Shown: positions 32,038-45,764, counted from the stretch's first letter. The stretch: DNA of 64,000 nt from Fragum whitleyi (GCA_948146395.1 OX411544.1:58519642-58583641), one strand, 5' to 3'. Program-made: numbers and translations. The notes: generated by a model from the sequence alone, not told the origin.

Positions 32038-32185
32038 CATCGATGAATGATCAAAACATCGTTACTACAGCTTGGATAAGCTGTAGTTACAATGTACTGA
32101 CCATTCATCATCTGTATTTTCGAGATACGAATTAGTTGTTTTACGCACTTGCGTAATGGGCGTAATGGTAGTTATGCCCTTGTAT
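32038..32185 (-). repeat. Hairpin element, GTAACTACAGCTT stem, type 2 arms
   Basis: Arms GATGAATGATCA / TGACCATTCATC and stem GTTACTACAGCTT / AAGCTGTAGTTAC. The flank TTACGCACTTGCGTAATGGG is the inverse of that at 25440-25480. It sits wholly inside the hAT-like element. Confidence 0.85.
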
Positions 32186-32970
32186 TTAGACTTAAAATAT
32201 CGTTTAATACAACGAAACTACACCAATATCTTTATATACCATATATCGAGACAGTGGAAGTTGCGAATTTTTATCATAAGCATTCCGAAAAATTTATCGA
32301 TTTAATTAGTAACGATAACTGTTTTTCAACATAGATAATGAAAGACACAAATGCCATTAACTGTGAAATAATCTGAAATACATTAAGTACTTCAGCTGAA
32401 GAACGTTTATGAACTGTTTGTGTCAGCTTTATTTTTTCGTTTGAAAAATTTTCTTTGCGTCATTCTTTTTACTTACCACACCAAGCGCGGTGCATTGTTG
32501 GAACAAAATGGCAGCAAATGGATTCGAAATCTGACAGTGTAAACAATCGATTTGATTTTAAGAAAAGATCGTTGAAAATTTTGGAAAAACACAGGTCAGA
32601 ATTTAGTGTTAAGTTAATTTATATTGATCTATCGTACTTGTTTACTGTACAAGTTGTTTTAATCGCGAAACAACTTTTGCTCACGGGAAAAGTTTAGTAA
32701 ACTTTTAGACGTTACACTGCAATAACAAAGGTAAAAAACGTGAAATGTCAGAATAGTATATATTAAATAAAGAATGGTGCATGTGTAGACGTCTAAATAT
32801 TTGGACTATAGTAGTAACTAAATATGGAATTCTGCAATGCATTATCTCATTGGAATAGATATTGCAAAACAGAATCTAACAATGAATAAAAACACCAGGT
32901 ATGATTTGTGATTTTGTCTTGCGATCAATTTTGTCGTAAGAAGTTTAGTAAAACGGGCCCCAGGTCTCCA

Positions 32971-34350
32971 TGTGGGGTTAAACCAATAATATGATTTTCT
33001 ATTCCCCATTAATTGCAGAAAGGGGAGTTAGGCAGTGTATGTTAGTGATTGTGTAAAATCAGTGATTTTGTAAAATATAACTTCATAACTATAATTTAAT
33101 AACTAAAATAAATTTTTGATAGTCACCCTTAATGTATAGGCGTTAAAGTGAAGCTATCCTATATTTTTTTTTGTAAAAATCTTATCAAAAGAGAAATGCC
33201 ATATTTTCTCAGAGATGTTTTTTCTTGCCATCAGTATAGTAACACCCTTGTATTTTATAGTTTCAGTTTGTAGATGGCAGAAAAGGTGGTTGACAGCAGG
33301 GGATCTGGTGGAGTTCCTTATTGACGGACAGGCTATATATGTTAAGTACTTTTTATTTCATTTTCGATTCATTCAAGAATACCTATTTCTAATTGTCTTT
33401 TCTCTTTGGAATCAAGATATTGGAATCTATCTGCTAATCATTTTTCAAAATTGATATCGTCATAGACAGAAAAATTCCTAATAAAAAAGCTGCAAGAAAA
33501 ATAATTATCCGCATTACACCATATACCTACCACTACTCCTGAGTGCAGTATAAAACAGTATAGAAAATATAATAGTGATTTATTGAATGGGGTTAACACC
33601 ACTTTTAACACTTTCAGTTATATCATGTAAGAGCTTACCATGACGTCCCGATATTTGACATGACATTCCAACTTGCGAATAAATCTTTACTAAAAACCTG
33701 TCATTTACTGTATTGTAGTTCCTAGGGTTTTTGCACTTCATGTTCTCACAAATATCTTATTAACTCTGCTTCTGGTTGTAAATACAAAAAGTGTATTTTC
33801 AGATAAAAATCATCAATTGAATGGGGTTAAATGTCGCTTTTAACAGGATATTTCAGTCATATCAATTGAGAGCTCCTAACCATGAATTCCTGATAGGTTT
33901 ATCCTCAGCATCGTTAAATTGTAATTTAATTTCATTGTCCAAGAGAATATTCGAGGTTATTCTTAAAACCATGCATCCAGCTCTTTATTTCGTTTCGATT
34001 AAGTGCTGGACAAAGAGTGGTTAATCCTAAAGCTTGAACCATGTCAGTGTAGCTTCAGCTTTTGAAAGTTTACGTTGCTCTGGTAGGGGTCAAGTTTGGC
34101 CTTATTCTGTGTTGGTTTGAATTGGGAACCTCTTGCTTGATGCTGGAGAGGTTTTCTGTGAGGACTGATAATGTGATTTGGCCATTTATTGATTTTCGTT
34201 TGTTTATTAAGAAAGTAAGAAATTCCCCTGCAGTTTGGCCTTTCTGATTTTGGTTTGTGTGAGAACCTTACCAATAAGTTAGTTATTCTAGTCTGCCAAT
34301 ATCTTTACTGGACATTATATTGGGATTCTTAAAAAGGTCCACGACATATT
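32971..34350. other. No gene; two SINE tail relics
   Basis: TTGAATGGGGTTAACACCAC (33583) and TTGAATGGGGTTAAATGTCG (33816), each followed by TTTCAGT-like sequence, are minus-orientation SINE 3' ends. The rest is AT-rich without coding signs. Confidence 0.5.
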
Positions 34351-34355
34351 ACAGA

Positions 34356-34545
34356 ATTTTTATGCCCCCGATAGGGAGGCATAATAAATTTGACTTGTCC
34401 GTCCGTCTGTCCGTCCGTCTGTCCGTCTGTCCATCCGTCCGTCCGTCATTCCGTCCAAAAACTTTAACATTGGCCATAACTTCCTTATTACTATCAAAGC
34501 GGTGTCGGGGGCATTGTCATCTTACAGTGACAGCTCTTGTTCTAG
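34356..34545 (+). repeat. Dispersed repeat with (CCGTCTGT)n
   Basis: TATGCCCCCGATAGGGAGGCA is a small hairpin, followed by GTCCGTCCGTCTGTCC repeats and ending GTGACAGCTCTTGTTCTAG. The same start and end layout brackets the insertion at 58070-59461. Confidence 0.7.
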
Positions 34546-34556
34546 ACTAGATTTTC

Positions 34557-35830
34557 AAACCTTACCAAAATTATTCAATGTGCTCTCACTGATATGCTAG
34601 TTAATTACTCAAAATACTATATTCAACCTACAAAGTAGTCAAATTTATTGCATTTCTTACCAAAATTGCTATAATTGTGCTAGTGGAGGAATTGGTCAAT
34701 TATTCAAGATAAATCATTTTAAACTTGCCTATGAAGCTCGCTCAATATCAATGTTTTAGGGTTCCTACCAAAATTGTTCCGTTCTATTTAGCTTCACCAA
34801 TGTCAATGTATTTGGATTCCTACCAAAATAACTGTTCTCACGGATGATTTATTCAATTCATTTATATAGTATTACTAGTCAATGCATTGGGTTCCTACCA
34901 AAATGTCTCTGTTCTTTGGGATATGTTAATTATTCTTTATCAATCTTGGATCAAGGCAATCAGTTTGTTCGATCGGGTTGGGAATAAAAATCAATATCCA
35001 TGAAATTTCATTCTTTCATTCAATAAAATGAAATGATTTAAAACAATCTGCAAATATTGCTTCTCTGGACAAATGCATTGCAGTTCCTACCAATGTTGCT
35101 CTTTGGGTTTTCTTGGTTAATTATTCAAGATAAATTATTAAAGTCGATGAATCTTAGTTCCAAATGAAATTGCTCTTTAGTTTTCTCAGATATATAAGTC
35201 AATTATTTAAGATAATGTACTCGAACTTTACTAGTCAATGTATTTAGGTTCCTAACAAAATAAGTCAATGTTTTCTCCCATGTAACTTTATTTTAGTTGA
35301 TTATTCAAAATAATATGTTCAAACCTACTAAGTAGGCTTTACTAGTCAATTGTAATCCATTTCCTATCAGAATTGCTATGCATGTTGTCGCGGATGTATT
35401 AGTCAATTATTCAAGACAAATTATTTTACTAAACTTGCCTATGAAGTTTTACTTGTCAGTGTGTTTGGATTTCTACCAAAATTGCTCTGTTTTTTTTAGC
35501 TCAACTTAAGTCAATATTTTGTGGTTCCTGCCAAAATTACACTGTGGAAATTTACTCAATCATTTAATTCAATTATTTAGCATTACTAGTCAATGCATTG
35601 GGTTCCTACCAAATCTAGAAATGTTTGTCAATTAATAAAGATGAATTATCTAAATTTGCCTTCAAGATATACTTATTAAGTCAATGTAACAGGGTTCCTA
35701 GCAAAATTGCTCTATGGTCTTGCAGATATGAAATTCAAATCTGCAAATTTACCTTTATCTTTATGAGTCATTGGATTGGAGTTACAGCACATTATGTTCA
35801 CTATCTGCAGATAATCTTTCAAATTAATTA
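34557..35830 (+). repeat. Satellite, old A-type block (diverged)
   Basis: GGTTCCTACCAAAATTGCTCT, TTAGTCAATTATTCAAGATAA and ACTAGTCAATGCATTGGGTT recur at irregular spacing. These are the same words as in the A units at 39426-45764, but copies here differ greatly from one another. I read this as the old, unhomogenised form of A. Confidence 0.8.
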
Positions 35831-36139
35831 AGGGCCCCCAGCTCGGTGTGGGGGTTAGAAATTGTCGGCTGTTGTCCATGCATCTAGTAAATGGACTCGC
35901 ATGTTTACTGAAGGTGGATAATTGTTAGGCCGGAAACGAGTTTCCTAGAAGTTGAGGGAAGCTCAGGGATCCCAGCTTCTCAAAACACTTCTTGGGCCTC
36001 GGTTTTGGTTAAAACAAGATCTTCACTGGGCTGATCAAGGCAATAAGTACCTTTGGCTGGGTTAGGGGAATGGTAATCGATGAGCTTTTAAATTGTGTTC
36101 ATTCATTTAATCATTTGGATAAGGCTAAACTAATCTTTT
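35831..36139 (+). repeat. Satellite junction module, copy 1
   Basis: Starts GGGCCCCCAGCTCGGTGTGG and shares AATTGTCGGCTG, AATGGACTCGCATGTTTACT and GGGCCT with the A units, but then has its own sequence (GTTGAGGGAAGCTCAG, AAAACACTTCTTGGGCCT). The same longer version recurs at 45765-46080, each time at the A-to-B boundary. Confidence 0.82.
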
Positions 36140-36328
36140 GCTGCCAGATTAGAGAAAGAATAATCTTTACTCTATCTAATACTCTATCTAATATGGCTAC
36201 ACAGATCTACTAATTCGGGGGCCCCCTAACCTAATTCTAGTCAATTAATTCTATTTCAACCTAAAACATCTAACTATTTAACCTATGAAGTGAAAAATAT
36301 AATAATATTCAATTTCTAATTTGGCAGC
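36140..36328 (+). mobile_element. 189-bp element with CTGCCAGATNAGAG inverted ends, copy 1
   Basis: GCTGCCAGATTAGAG on the left and TCTAATTTGGCAGC on the right are inverted. GGGGGCCCCC lies near the middle (36217-36226). Copies at 46081-46269 (same orientation) and 55146-55325 (opposite orientation). Confidence 0.7.
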
Positions 36329-39300
36329 TTAAGAAACAAATTATTAAAGAAATTAATTTTCAGTTTTTTTATTATTTTTTTTCCTTTTTTTTTTTAATTC
36401 ATACTTTGGCCAACATTATCAATTCTTCTAATTTTTTGTTTAGTTATCAAGCTCAATCACAAAATGATTTAGGACTGTAGTAGATTTAACGGATCAAACA
36501 CTTTGCGTTTGCTTTCAAATGACGCGTTTAAGGCAAATAAATAGAGGATTCATATAGATTTTCTAAATCGGGAACATAAATCTCATTTATTTTTGCTTCA
36601 TCTATACTTAATCAGATTTAATTGGATAATTGTAAATTATGATGGTTAAATTGAGCATCTGAATATCTTGTGGTTTACTTTAAAAACTACTGTTTGAGAC
36701 AAATTATAGGATTCAGAAAATTAATCAACAAAAAGGAACCCAGAATTTCCTTGCTTTTTCCCCTCTTTGGTTATTGTATCAGTTTCCCAGCCAAAATCTT
36801 TAGTTTCTTCCTCAATTGCATTGACTAGTAATTATCAAGCTCATATTTCATTTTGGCTTGAATATCTCAACAAAAGATTTAGGACTTGACAATTTGCATT
36901 TGATTCTAAATAACTTGGTTTAAGGCAGAAAATTATAGGATTCATATCGGCAAAAATGACAACTGAAAACAACCTACATAAATGGTGTGTGTTTTTCCTC
37001 TTTGGCTTTTGTATTATTTTGGTCTTTGTCTCTTTTCAGTGTGCATGGTCTAGTAATCAGGAACAAAATTCTCCTTTATTTTGGCTACATCCATACTTCA
37101 TTTGATCTATTTGGTTAAATTACAAGAGTTTTGATATTGAAATTGAATATCTGAATAAGATTTTAGATTTCAGGGGATAAAATTGATGAAAAAAAATCTT
37201 GGGGTTGATTTAAAAAACTACTGTTTGAGACAAATTATAGGATTCAGAAAATAAATCAACAAAAAGGAACCCCAAATTTCCTGGTTTTTCTTCCTCTTTG
37301 GTTATTGTATCAGTTTCCCAGCCAAAATCTTTAGTTCCTCCTCAATTGCATTGACTGGTAATTATCAAGCTCATATCTCAACAAAAGATTTAAGACTTAG
37401 CAATTTGCATTTGATTTTAGATAACTTGGTTTGAGGCAGTAAATCATAGGATTCATATCGGCAAAAATGACAACTTAAAACAACCTACATAAATGGTGTG
37501 AGTGTTTTTCCTCTTTGGCTTATGTATTATCTTGGTCCATATCTTAGTTTCTTCATAGCATACATTGTCAAGTTATCAGGAACAGAATTCTCATTTATTT
37601 TGACTACATCCTTAATATTTATTTTGTAAAGTTGTTGGAGTTTAGATATTGAACATCTAAATAAGATTTAATGGAAATCAGCATAAAACCCCATTTAAAC
37701 AAACAAACAAACAAACAAACAGATATTTATTTTTGCTACATCCTTTCTAAATCCAATCCAACCAAAACGGTGTATTTTCTTTACATTTTGGCTTTTGTAG
37801 TATTTTGGTCTATTTCTGAAATTCTTCATAGCATGAATTCTCTATCATCAAGAACTAAATTATCATTTATTAAGGATAAAACTGAAAGATTGTTTAAACT
37901 TATGTAAAACCCCATTCAAAAAATAAAATTCATTTTGGCTTCATCCTATCTTAACCCAATCCAACCAAAATGGTGTATTTTCTTAACTCTTCAGACTTTG
38001 GCCTTGTATTATAATTTATGTTCATATCTGAAATTCTTCATTGTATTATCTGTCATCAAGAACAAAATTCTCTTTTATTAAGGATAAAACTAAGAGATTG
38101 TTGAAAGTGGTGTAAAACCCCATTCAAGCAAAGAATAATATTCATTTTGGCAACATCCCTTCCAAACCCAATCCGACCAAAATGGTATATTTTCTTCATT
38201 CATTGGCTTTTGTATTATTTGGTCTCTATCTGAAATTCTTCATATGTTGAATTTTCTTATATCAAGAACAAATTTTCCTTTTATTTAGGATAAATTGAAA
38301 GATTTTTGAAATCTGTGTAAAACAGCATTCAAGCAAAGAATAATGTCATTCATTTTGGCAACATCCTTTCCAAACCCAATCCAACCAAAATTGTGTATTT
38401 TCTTAATTCTTTGGCTTTTGTATTATTTTGGTCTATATCTGAAATTCTTCATAGTGTGTATTTTCTAAATTTATGAACAAATTTTTCATTTATTTAGGAT
38501 AAAACTGAAAGATTGTTAAAATCGGTGAAAACCCCATTCAAGCAAAGAATAAACTCATATATTTTGGCAACATCCTTTCCAAAACCAATCCAACAAAATT
38601 GTGTATTTTCTTCATTCTTTGGCTTCTGTTTTATTTTGGTGTCTATCTTAAATTCTTCATACTCTTGGTATTTTTTCTAGTTTACAAGATGTAGACCTAT
38701 GTGAGATAGTAGCTGGAGGCTAGGAAAGAATGTGGTGGTTGTACTGGTGAGAGAAATACCAGGAAACCATTGTTAGGTGCTCCAGCCGCCGCGATATAAC
38801 TGAAATAATGTTGAAAGCGGCGTTAAACTCCATTCAATCAATCAATCAATCTAGTTTACAAGAACCCAATTCTTGTATATTTTGGATCTAACAAAGAGTG
38901 TTTTAATTTGGGTAAAACCCCATTCAAGCAAAAAACAAACTCATTCATTTTGGCTACATCCTTTCTAAATCCGTTCGAACCAAATGATGCATTTTCATTA
39001 CACTCTAGCTTTTGTATTTTTTTGGCTATATCTGAAATTTTTCATAATATGAATTTATATAATCAAGAATGAAATTCCATTTATATAGGATATAACTGAA
39101 AGTTACAAACAAACATTTATTTTGGCAACATCCCTTCTAAATCAAATCCAACAAAAATGGTGTATTTTGTCATTCTTTGGCTTATGTATTATTTTAGTTT
39201 ATATTTAGATTTTTTGTAGTGTGAATTTTCTAATTAACAAGTACAAAATTATCATTTATTCGGGATATAACTGAAAGATCATTGAAATCGGCGTGAAATG

Positions 39301-39425
39301 CAATTCAAACAAATGAACTAGCTCATTTATTTTGGCTACATCCGTGCCCAACCTAATTTATTTGTGTAATTTTAACTGTTCAGATAATAATATCCATTAC
39401 CTAATCTATTTTGTCAATAAATTAA
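36329..39425 (+). repeat. Satellite, old B-type block (diverged)
   Basis: Units of about 210-220 bp carry CATTTTGGCAACATCCTTTC, CCAATCCAACCAAAATGGTG, TTCTTTGGCTTTTGTATTAT and TTGGTCTATATCTGAAATTC. They resemble the sub-units of the 750-bp B repeat but differ strongly from one another. The first unit (36494-36757) is the one found alone at 29770. An (AAAC)n run lies at 37698-37722. Confidence 0.85.
38690..38849 (+). mobile_element. SINE, 5'-truncated, in old B block
   Basis: Begins in the body at GTAGACCTATGTGAG and ends with CCATTCAATCAATCAATCAA. TCTAGTTTACAAGA flanks it on both sides (38676-38689, 38850-38863), so the truncation happened at insertion. High similarity to the copies at 25091 and 31026 shows it is young compared with the surrounding satellite. 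Confidence 0.95.
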
Positions 39426-42400
39426 GGGCTCCAAGCTGAGCGGGGGGATAGAAATTGTCGGCTGCTGTACATGAAGTAAATGGTAAGACCCCAAACAAAT
39501 GGACTCCCATGTTAACGGTAGGTGGAGACTTGTTATTCCAGAACCCAGGATCCAAGTTGTTGAAAGGGTTGAATAGCCCATCAATACTTGGGCCTGGCTT
39601 TTGGTTTAGACAAGATCCTAATTGGGCTGTTAAAGGCAATCCGGTCACAGTGCCTTTGACAAGGTTGGGGACGGGGTGGGGGGGGGGTGGTCTCAAAAAG
39701 CCATAAAACTTTAGTCTTTGAAACAATTCATTCAAATTGATATGCAAATATTCTTTTTTGGACAGTGCATCAAAGTTTCTTCCAATGTTGTCTTTGGGTT
39801 CTGGTGGTCAAATATTCAAGATATATTTTTCAAAAAATTGAATTGCAGTTAAACTCATTACTAGTCGATGCATCTGGTTCCTACCAAAATTGCTAAGTGT
39901 TCCTCCATAAATGTTTTTTGATTATTCAAGATAAGTTATCCAAACCTGCCTTTTGAGACAGACTCTAGGTTTGAATATAATGGTCTCTATCAAAATTGCT
40001 CTTTGGTCATGCAGGTATGTTTTGGCCCCCAGCTGGGCGGGGGGATAGAAATAGTCGGCTGCCATACATGAAGTAAATGGTAAGACCCCTAACAAATGGA
40101 CTCACGTGTTTTCTGTAGGTGGAGACTTGTAATTCCAGAACCAAGGATCCAAGTTGTTGAAAGGGTTGAATAGCCCATCAATACTTGGGCCTGGCTTTTG
40201 GTTTAGACAAGATCCTAATTGGGCTGTTCAAGGCAATCCGGGCCTCTGACAAGGTTCGGGAGGGGAGGCAGGGGGCTCAAAAAGCCATAAAATTTCAGTC
40301 TTTGAAACAATTCATTCAAATTGATATGCAAATATTCTTTTCTTGACAATGCATTAAAGTTTCTTCCAATATTGTCTTTGGGTTCTGGTGGTCAAATATT
40401 CAACATATATTTTTCAAAAAATTGAATTGCAGTTAAATCCAAAATTGCTCTATGTATTCTCACGGATATATTAGTCAGTTATTAAAGATAATGCCTTTGG
40501 TTTCTCCTGGTCAATTATTAAAGATTAATGTTTTGATTAATGAATTGCAATTCCAACCAAAATTGCTCTATATTATTTTAAGTGTAGCATTCAAAATTTA
40601 CTAATCAATGTATCTTGGTTCCTACCCAATTTATTCAATGTTTGCTCGCAGACATACATCGAAACCTATAAAGTAGGCTAAGCTGGTCAATGAACTTCAT
40701 TTCCTAAAAAATTGCTATAGGTGTTCACGAGGATGATTTAGTCAATAATTCAAGATTAATCATTTTAAACTTGCCTTTGAAGCTGGCTGTATCAATGATT
40801 TTTGGTTCCTACCAAAATTTCTCTGTCATATTTAGTTAATTTCTGTCAATTTATTGTTGTACTTACCAAATTACACTGTTCTCGCGGATGATTATTACAA
40901 TTCATTTAATACTCATTACTAGTCAATGCATCTGGTTCCTACCAAAATTGCTAAGTGTTCCTCCATAAATGTTTGTTAATTATTCAAGATAAGTTATCCA
41001 AACCTGCCTTTTAAGACAGACTTTAGGTTTGAATATAATGGTCCCTATCAAAATTGCTCTTTGGTCTTGCAGGTATGTTTTGGCCCCCAGCTGGGCGGGG
41101 GGATAGAAATAGTCGGCTGCCGTACATGAAGTAAATGGTAAGACCCCTAACAAATGGACTCGCGTGTTTACTGTAGGTGGAGACTTGTAAATCCAAAACC
41201 CAGGATCCAAGTTTTTGAAAGGGTTGAATGGCCCATCAATACTTGGGCCTGGCTTTTGGTTTAGACAAGATCCTAATTGGGCTGTTCAAGGCAATTGGTG
41301 CCTTTGACAAGGTTTAGGAGGGGGGGGGGGGTTCATAAAGCCATTAATTTTCAGTCTTTGATCCAATAAGTTGAAATAATTCATTCAAATTGATATGCAA
41401 ATATTCTTTTCTGGACAATGCATCAAAGTTTCTTCCAATATTGTCTTTGGGTTCTGGTGGTCAAATATTTAACATATATTTTCTCGCAGACATACATCGA
41501 AACCTACAAAGTAGGCTTAGCTGGTCAATGTACTTCGTTTCATACAAAAATTGCTATAGGTGTTCACGAGGATGATTTAGTCAATAATTCAAGATTAATC
41601 ATTTTAATCTTGCCTGTGAAGCTGGCTGTATCAATGTTTTTTGGTTCCTACCAAAATTTCTCTGTCCTATTTAGTTAATTTCTGTCAATTTATTGTTGTT
41701 CTTACCAAATTACACTGTTCTCGCGGATGATTTATACAATTCATTTAATACTCATTACTAGTCAATGCATTGGGTTCCCTACCAAAATTGCTTAGAGTTC
41801 CTCCATCAATGTTTGTTAATTATTCAAGATAAGTTATCCAAACCTGCCTTTTAAGACAGACTTTAGGTTTGAATAAAATGGTCACTATCAAAATTGCTCT
41901 TTGGTATTACAGGTATGTTTTGGCCCCCAGCTGGGCGGGGGGATAGAAATAGTCGGCTGCTGTACATGAAGTAAATGGTAAGACCCCTAACAAATGGGCT
42001 CGTGTGTTTACTGTAGGTGGAGACGTGTAATTCCAGAACCCAGGATCCAAGGTGTTGAAAGGGTTGAATAGCCCATCAATACTTGGGCCTGTCTTTTGGT
42101 TTAGACAAGATCCTAATTAGGCTGTTAAAGGCAATCAGTGCCTTTGACAAGGTTGGGGAGGGGGGGGGCTCAAAAAGCCATTAATTTTCAGTCTTTGATC
42201 CAATAAGTTAAAACAATTCATTCAAATTGATAATGCAAATATTCTTTCTGGACAATGCATCAAAGTTTCTTCCAATATTGTCTTTGGGTTCTGGTGGTCA
42301 AATATTCAAGACATATTTTTCAAAAAATTGAAATGCAGTTAAATCCAAAATTGCTCAATGTATTCTCACGGATATATTAGTCAGTTATTTAAGATAATGT

Positions 42401-45400
42401 CTATGGTTTCTCCTGGTCAATTATTTAAGATTAATGTTTCAAGTTGATGAATTGCAGTTCAAACCAAAATTGCTCTATATTATTTTAAGTGATGCATTCA
42501 AAATTTACTAGTCAATGTATCTGGGTTCCTACCCAATTTATTCAATGTTTTCTTGCAGACATACATCGAAACCTACAAAGTAGGCTTAGCTGGTCAATGT
42601 ACTTCATTTCCTACAAAAATTGCTATAGGTGTTCACGAGGATGATTTAGTCAATAATTCAAGATTAATCATTGTAATCTTGCCCATGAAGCTGGCTGTAT
42701 CAATGTTTTTTGGTTCCTACCAAAATTTCTCTGTCCTATTTAGTTAATTTCTGTCAATTTATTGTGGTTCTTACCAAATTACACTGTTCTCGCGGATGAT
42801 TGATACAATTCATTTAATACTCATTACTAGTCAATGCATTGGGTTCCCTACCAAAATTGCTTAAGTTCCTCCATTAATGTTTGTTAATTATTCAAGATAA
42901 GTGATCCAAACCTGCCTTTTAAGACAGACTTTAGGTTTGAATAAAATGGTCCCTATCAAAATTGCTCTTTGGTATTACAGGTATTTTTTTGGCCCCCAGC
43001 TGGGCGGGGGGATAGATATAATCGGCTGCCGTACATGAAGTAAATGGTAAGACCCCTAACAAATGGACTCGCGCGTTTACAGAAGGTGGAGACTTGTAAT
43101 TCCAGAAACCAGGATCCAGGTTGTTGAAAGGGTTGAATAGCCCATCAATACTTGGGCCTGGCCTTTGGTTTAGACAAGATCCTAATTGGGCTGTTCAAGG
43201 CAAACAGTGCCTTTGACAAGGTTTGGGAGGGGGGGGGGGCTCAAAAAGCCATTAAATTTTAGTCTTTGAAACAATTCATTCAAATTGATATGCAAATATT
43301 CTTTTCTGGACAATGCATCAAAGTTTTTTCCAATGTTATCTTTGGGTTCTGGTGGTCAAAAATTCAAGATATATTTTTCAAAAAATTGAATTGCAGTTAA
43401 ATCCAAAATTGCTCTATGTTTTCTCACGGATGTATTTGTCAGTTATTTAAGATAATGTCTATGGGTTCTCCTGGTAAATTATTTCAGATAAAAAATTTGA
43501 GTAGATGAATTGCAGTTCCAACCTAAATTGCTCTATATTATTTTAAGTAATTCCAAAATTGCTTAGTGTTCTTGCATAAATGTTGGTTAATTATTCAAGA
43601 TAAGTTATCCAAACCTGCCTTTTAAGACAGACTTTAGGTTTGAATTAAATGGTCCCTATCAAAATTGCTCTTTGGTATTGCAGGTATTTTTTGGCCCCCA
43701 GCTGGGCGGGGGGATAGAAATAGTCGGCTGCCGTACATGAAGTAAATGGTAAGACCCCTAACAATTGGACTCACGTGTTTACTGTAGGTGGAGACTTGTA
43801 ATTCCAGAACCCAGGATCCAAGTTGTTGAAAGGGTTGAATAGCCCATCAATACTTGGGCCTGGCTTTTGGTTTAGACAAGATCCTAATTGGGCTGTTCAA
43901 GGCAATTGGTGCCTTTGACAAGGTTCAGGAGGGGGGGGGGGTGTCAAAAAGCCATTAATTTTCAGTCTTTGATCCAATAAGTCGAAACAATTCAATCTGA
44001 TATGCAAATATTCTTTTCTGGACAATGCATCAAAGTTTTTTCCAATGTTATCTTTGGGTTCTGGTGGTCAAATATTCAAGATATATTTTTCAAAAAATTG
44101 AAATGCAGTTAAATCCAAAATTGCTCTATGTTTTCTCATGGATATATTAGTCAGTTATTTAAGATAATGTCTATGCAGTTCAAACCAAAATTGCTCTATT
44201 ATTTTAAGTAATGCATTCAAAATTTACTAATCAATGTATCTGGGTTCATACCCAATTTATTCAATGTTTACTTGCAGACATACATCGAAACCTACAAAGT
44301 AGGCTTAGCTGGTCAATGTATTTCATATCCTACAAAAATTGCTATAGGTGTTCACGAGGATGATTTAGTCAATAATTCAAGATTAATCATTTTAATCTTG
44401 CCTGTGAAGCTGGCTGTATCAATGTTTTTTGGTTCCTACCAAAATATCTCTGTCCTATTTAGTTAATTTCTGTCAATTTATTGTTGTTCTTACAAAATTA
44501 CACTGTTCTCGCAGATGATTGATACAATTCATTAAATACTCATTACTAGTCAATGCATTGGGTTCCCTACCAAAATTGCTTAGAGTTCCTCCATAAATGT
44601 TTGTTAATTATTCAAGATAAGTTATCCAAACCTGCCTTTTAAGGCAGACTTTAGGTTTGAATATAATGGTCCCTATCAAAATTGCTCTTTGGTATTACAG
44701 GTATGTTTTGGCCCCCAGCTGGGCGGGGGGATAGAAATACTCGGCTGCTGTACATGAAGTAAATGGTAAGACCCCTAACAAATGGGCTCGTGTGTTTACT
44801 GTAGGTGACTTGTAATTCCAGAACCCAGGATCCAAGTTTTTGAAAGGGTTGAATAGCCCATCAATACTTGGGCCTGGCTTTTGGTTTAGACAAGATCCTA
44901 ATTAGGCTGTTCAAGGCAATCGGTGCCTTTGACAAGGTTGGGGAGGGGGGGGGGGCTCAAAAAGCTATAAAATTTCAGTCTTTGAAACAATTCATTCAAA
45001 TTGATATGCAAATATTCTTTTCTGGACAATGCATCAAAGTTTCTTCCAATATTGTCTTTGGGTTCTGGTGGTCAAATATTCAAGATATATTTTTCAAAAA
45101 ATTGAATTTCAGTTATATCCAAAATTGCTCTATGTATTCTCACAGATATATTAGTCAGTTATTTAAGATAATGTCTTTTGTTTCTTCTGGTCAATTATTT
45201 AAGATTAATGTTTCGAGTCATGATTTGCAGTTCTAACCAAAATTGCTCTATATTATTTTAAGTGAAGCATTCAAAATTTACTAATCAATGTATCTTGGTT
45301 CCTACCCAATTTATTCAATGTTTTCTCGCAGACATACATCCAAACCTACAAAGTAGGCTTAGCTGGTCAATGTACTTCATTTCCTACAAAAATTGCTATA

Positions 45401-45764
45401 GGTGTTCACGAGGATGATTTAGTCAATAATTCAATAGCTCAATAGTTTAAACTTGCCTATGAAGCTGGCTGTATCAATATTTTTTTGTTCCTACCAAAAT
45501 TTCTCTGTCATATTTAGTTAATTTCTGTCAATTTATTGTTGTTCTTACCAAATTACACTGTTCTTGCGGATGATTTATACAATTCATTTAATACTCATTA
45601 CTAGTCAATGCATTGGGTTCCTACCAAAATTGCTTAGTGTTCTTGCAGAAATGTTTGTTAATTATTCAAGATAAGTTATCTAAACATGCCTTTTAAGATA
45701 CACTTTTAGGTTTAAATATAATGGTTCCTATATAAATTGCTCTACGGTCTTGCAGGTATGTTTT
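39426..45764 (+). repeat. Satellite, amplified A units (about 1,050 bp)
   Basis: The unit mark GGCCCCCAGCTGGGCGGGGG occurs at 40025, 41082, 41922, 42991, 43693 and 44710, with variant marks at 39426 and 45765. Spacings are 599, 1057, 840, 1069, 702, 1017 and 1055. Full units are thus about 1,050 bp, and three spacings are short by internal deletion. Copies are nearly identical over long stretches. Each carries a G-run after CCTTTGACAAGG. Repeated 64-codon frames (near 41418, 42553, 44272) are just the same repeat read several times. Confidence 0.93.

Larger units (their letters stand above)
31477..32962. mobile_element. hAT-like 1.5-kb element with 8-bp target duplication
   Basis: Ends GGGGCCCGTTTTACTAAACA (then TCTTACGA) and TCGTAAGAAGTTTAGTAAAA (then CGGGCCCC) are inverted copies. 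GGTCTCCA occurs directly outside both (31469-31476, 32963-32970). An 8-bp duplication and a CAGGGG-like start suggest hAT superfamily transposition. No open frame longer than about 90 codons lies inside and no hAT transposase motif is visible, so it is non-autonomous. It contains two hairpins (31563-31622, 32038-32112). Confidence 0.82.

Noticed and set aside
39406..39747. 113-codon minus-strand frame rich in Pro
   Set aside because: It is the antisense of the first A satellite unit including its G-run; the same frame is broken in the other units.
41390..44466. Repeated plus-strand frames of about 60-86 codons sharing the peptide YIETYKVGLAGQC
   Set aside because: They are the same satellite A unit read several times; frame length and stops vary between copies and nothing suggests translation.
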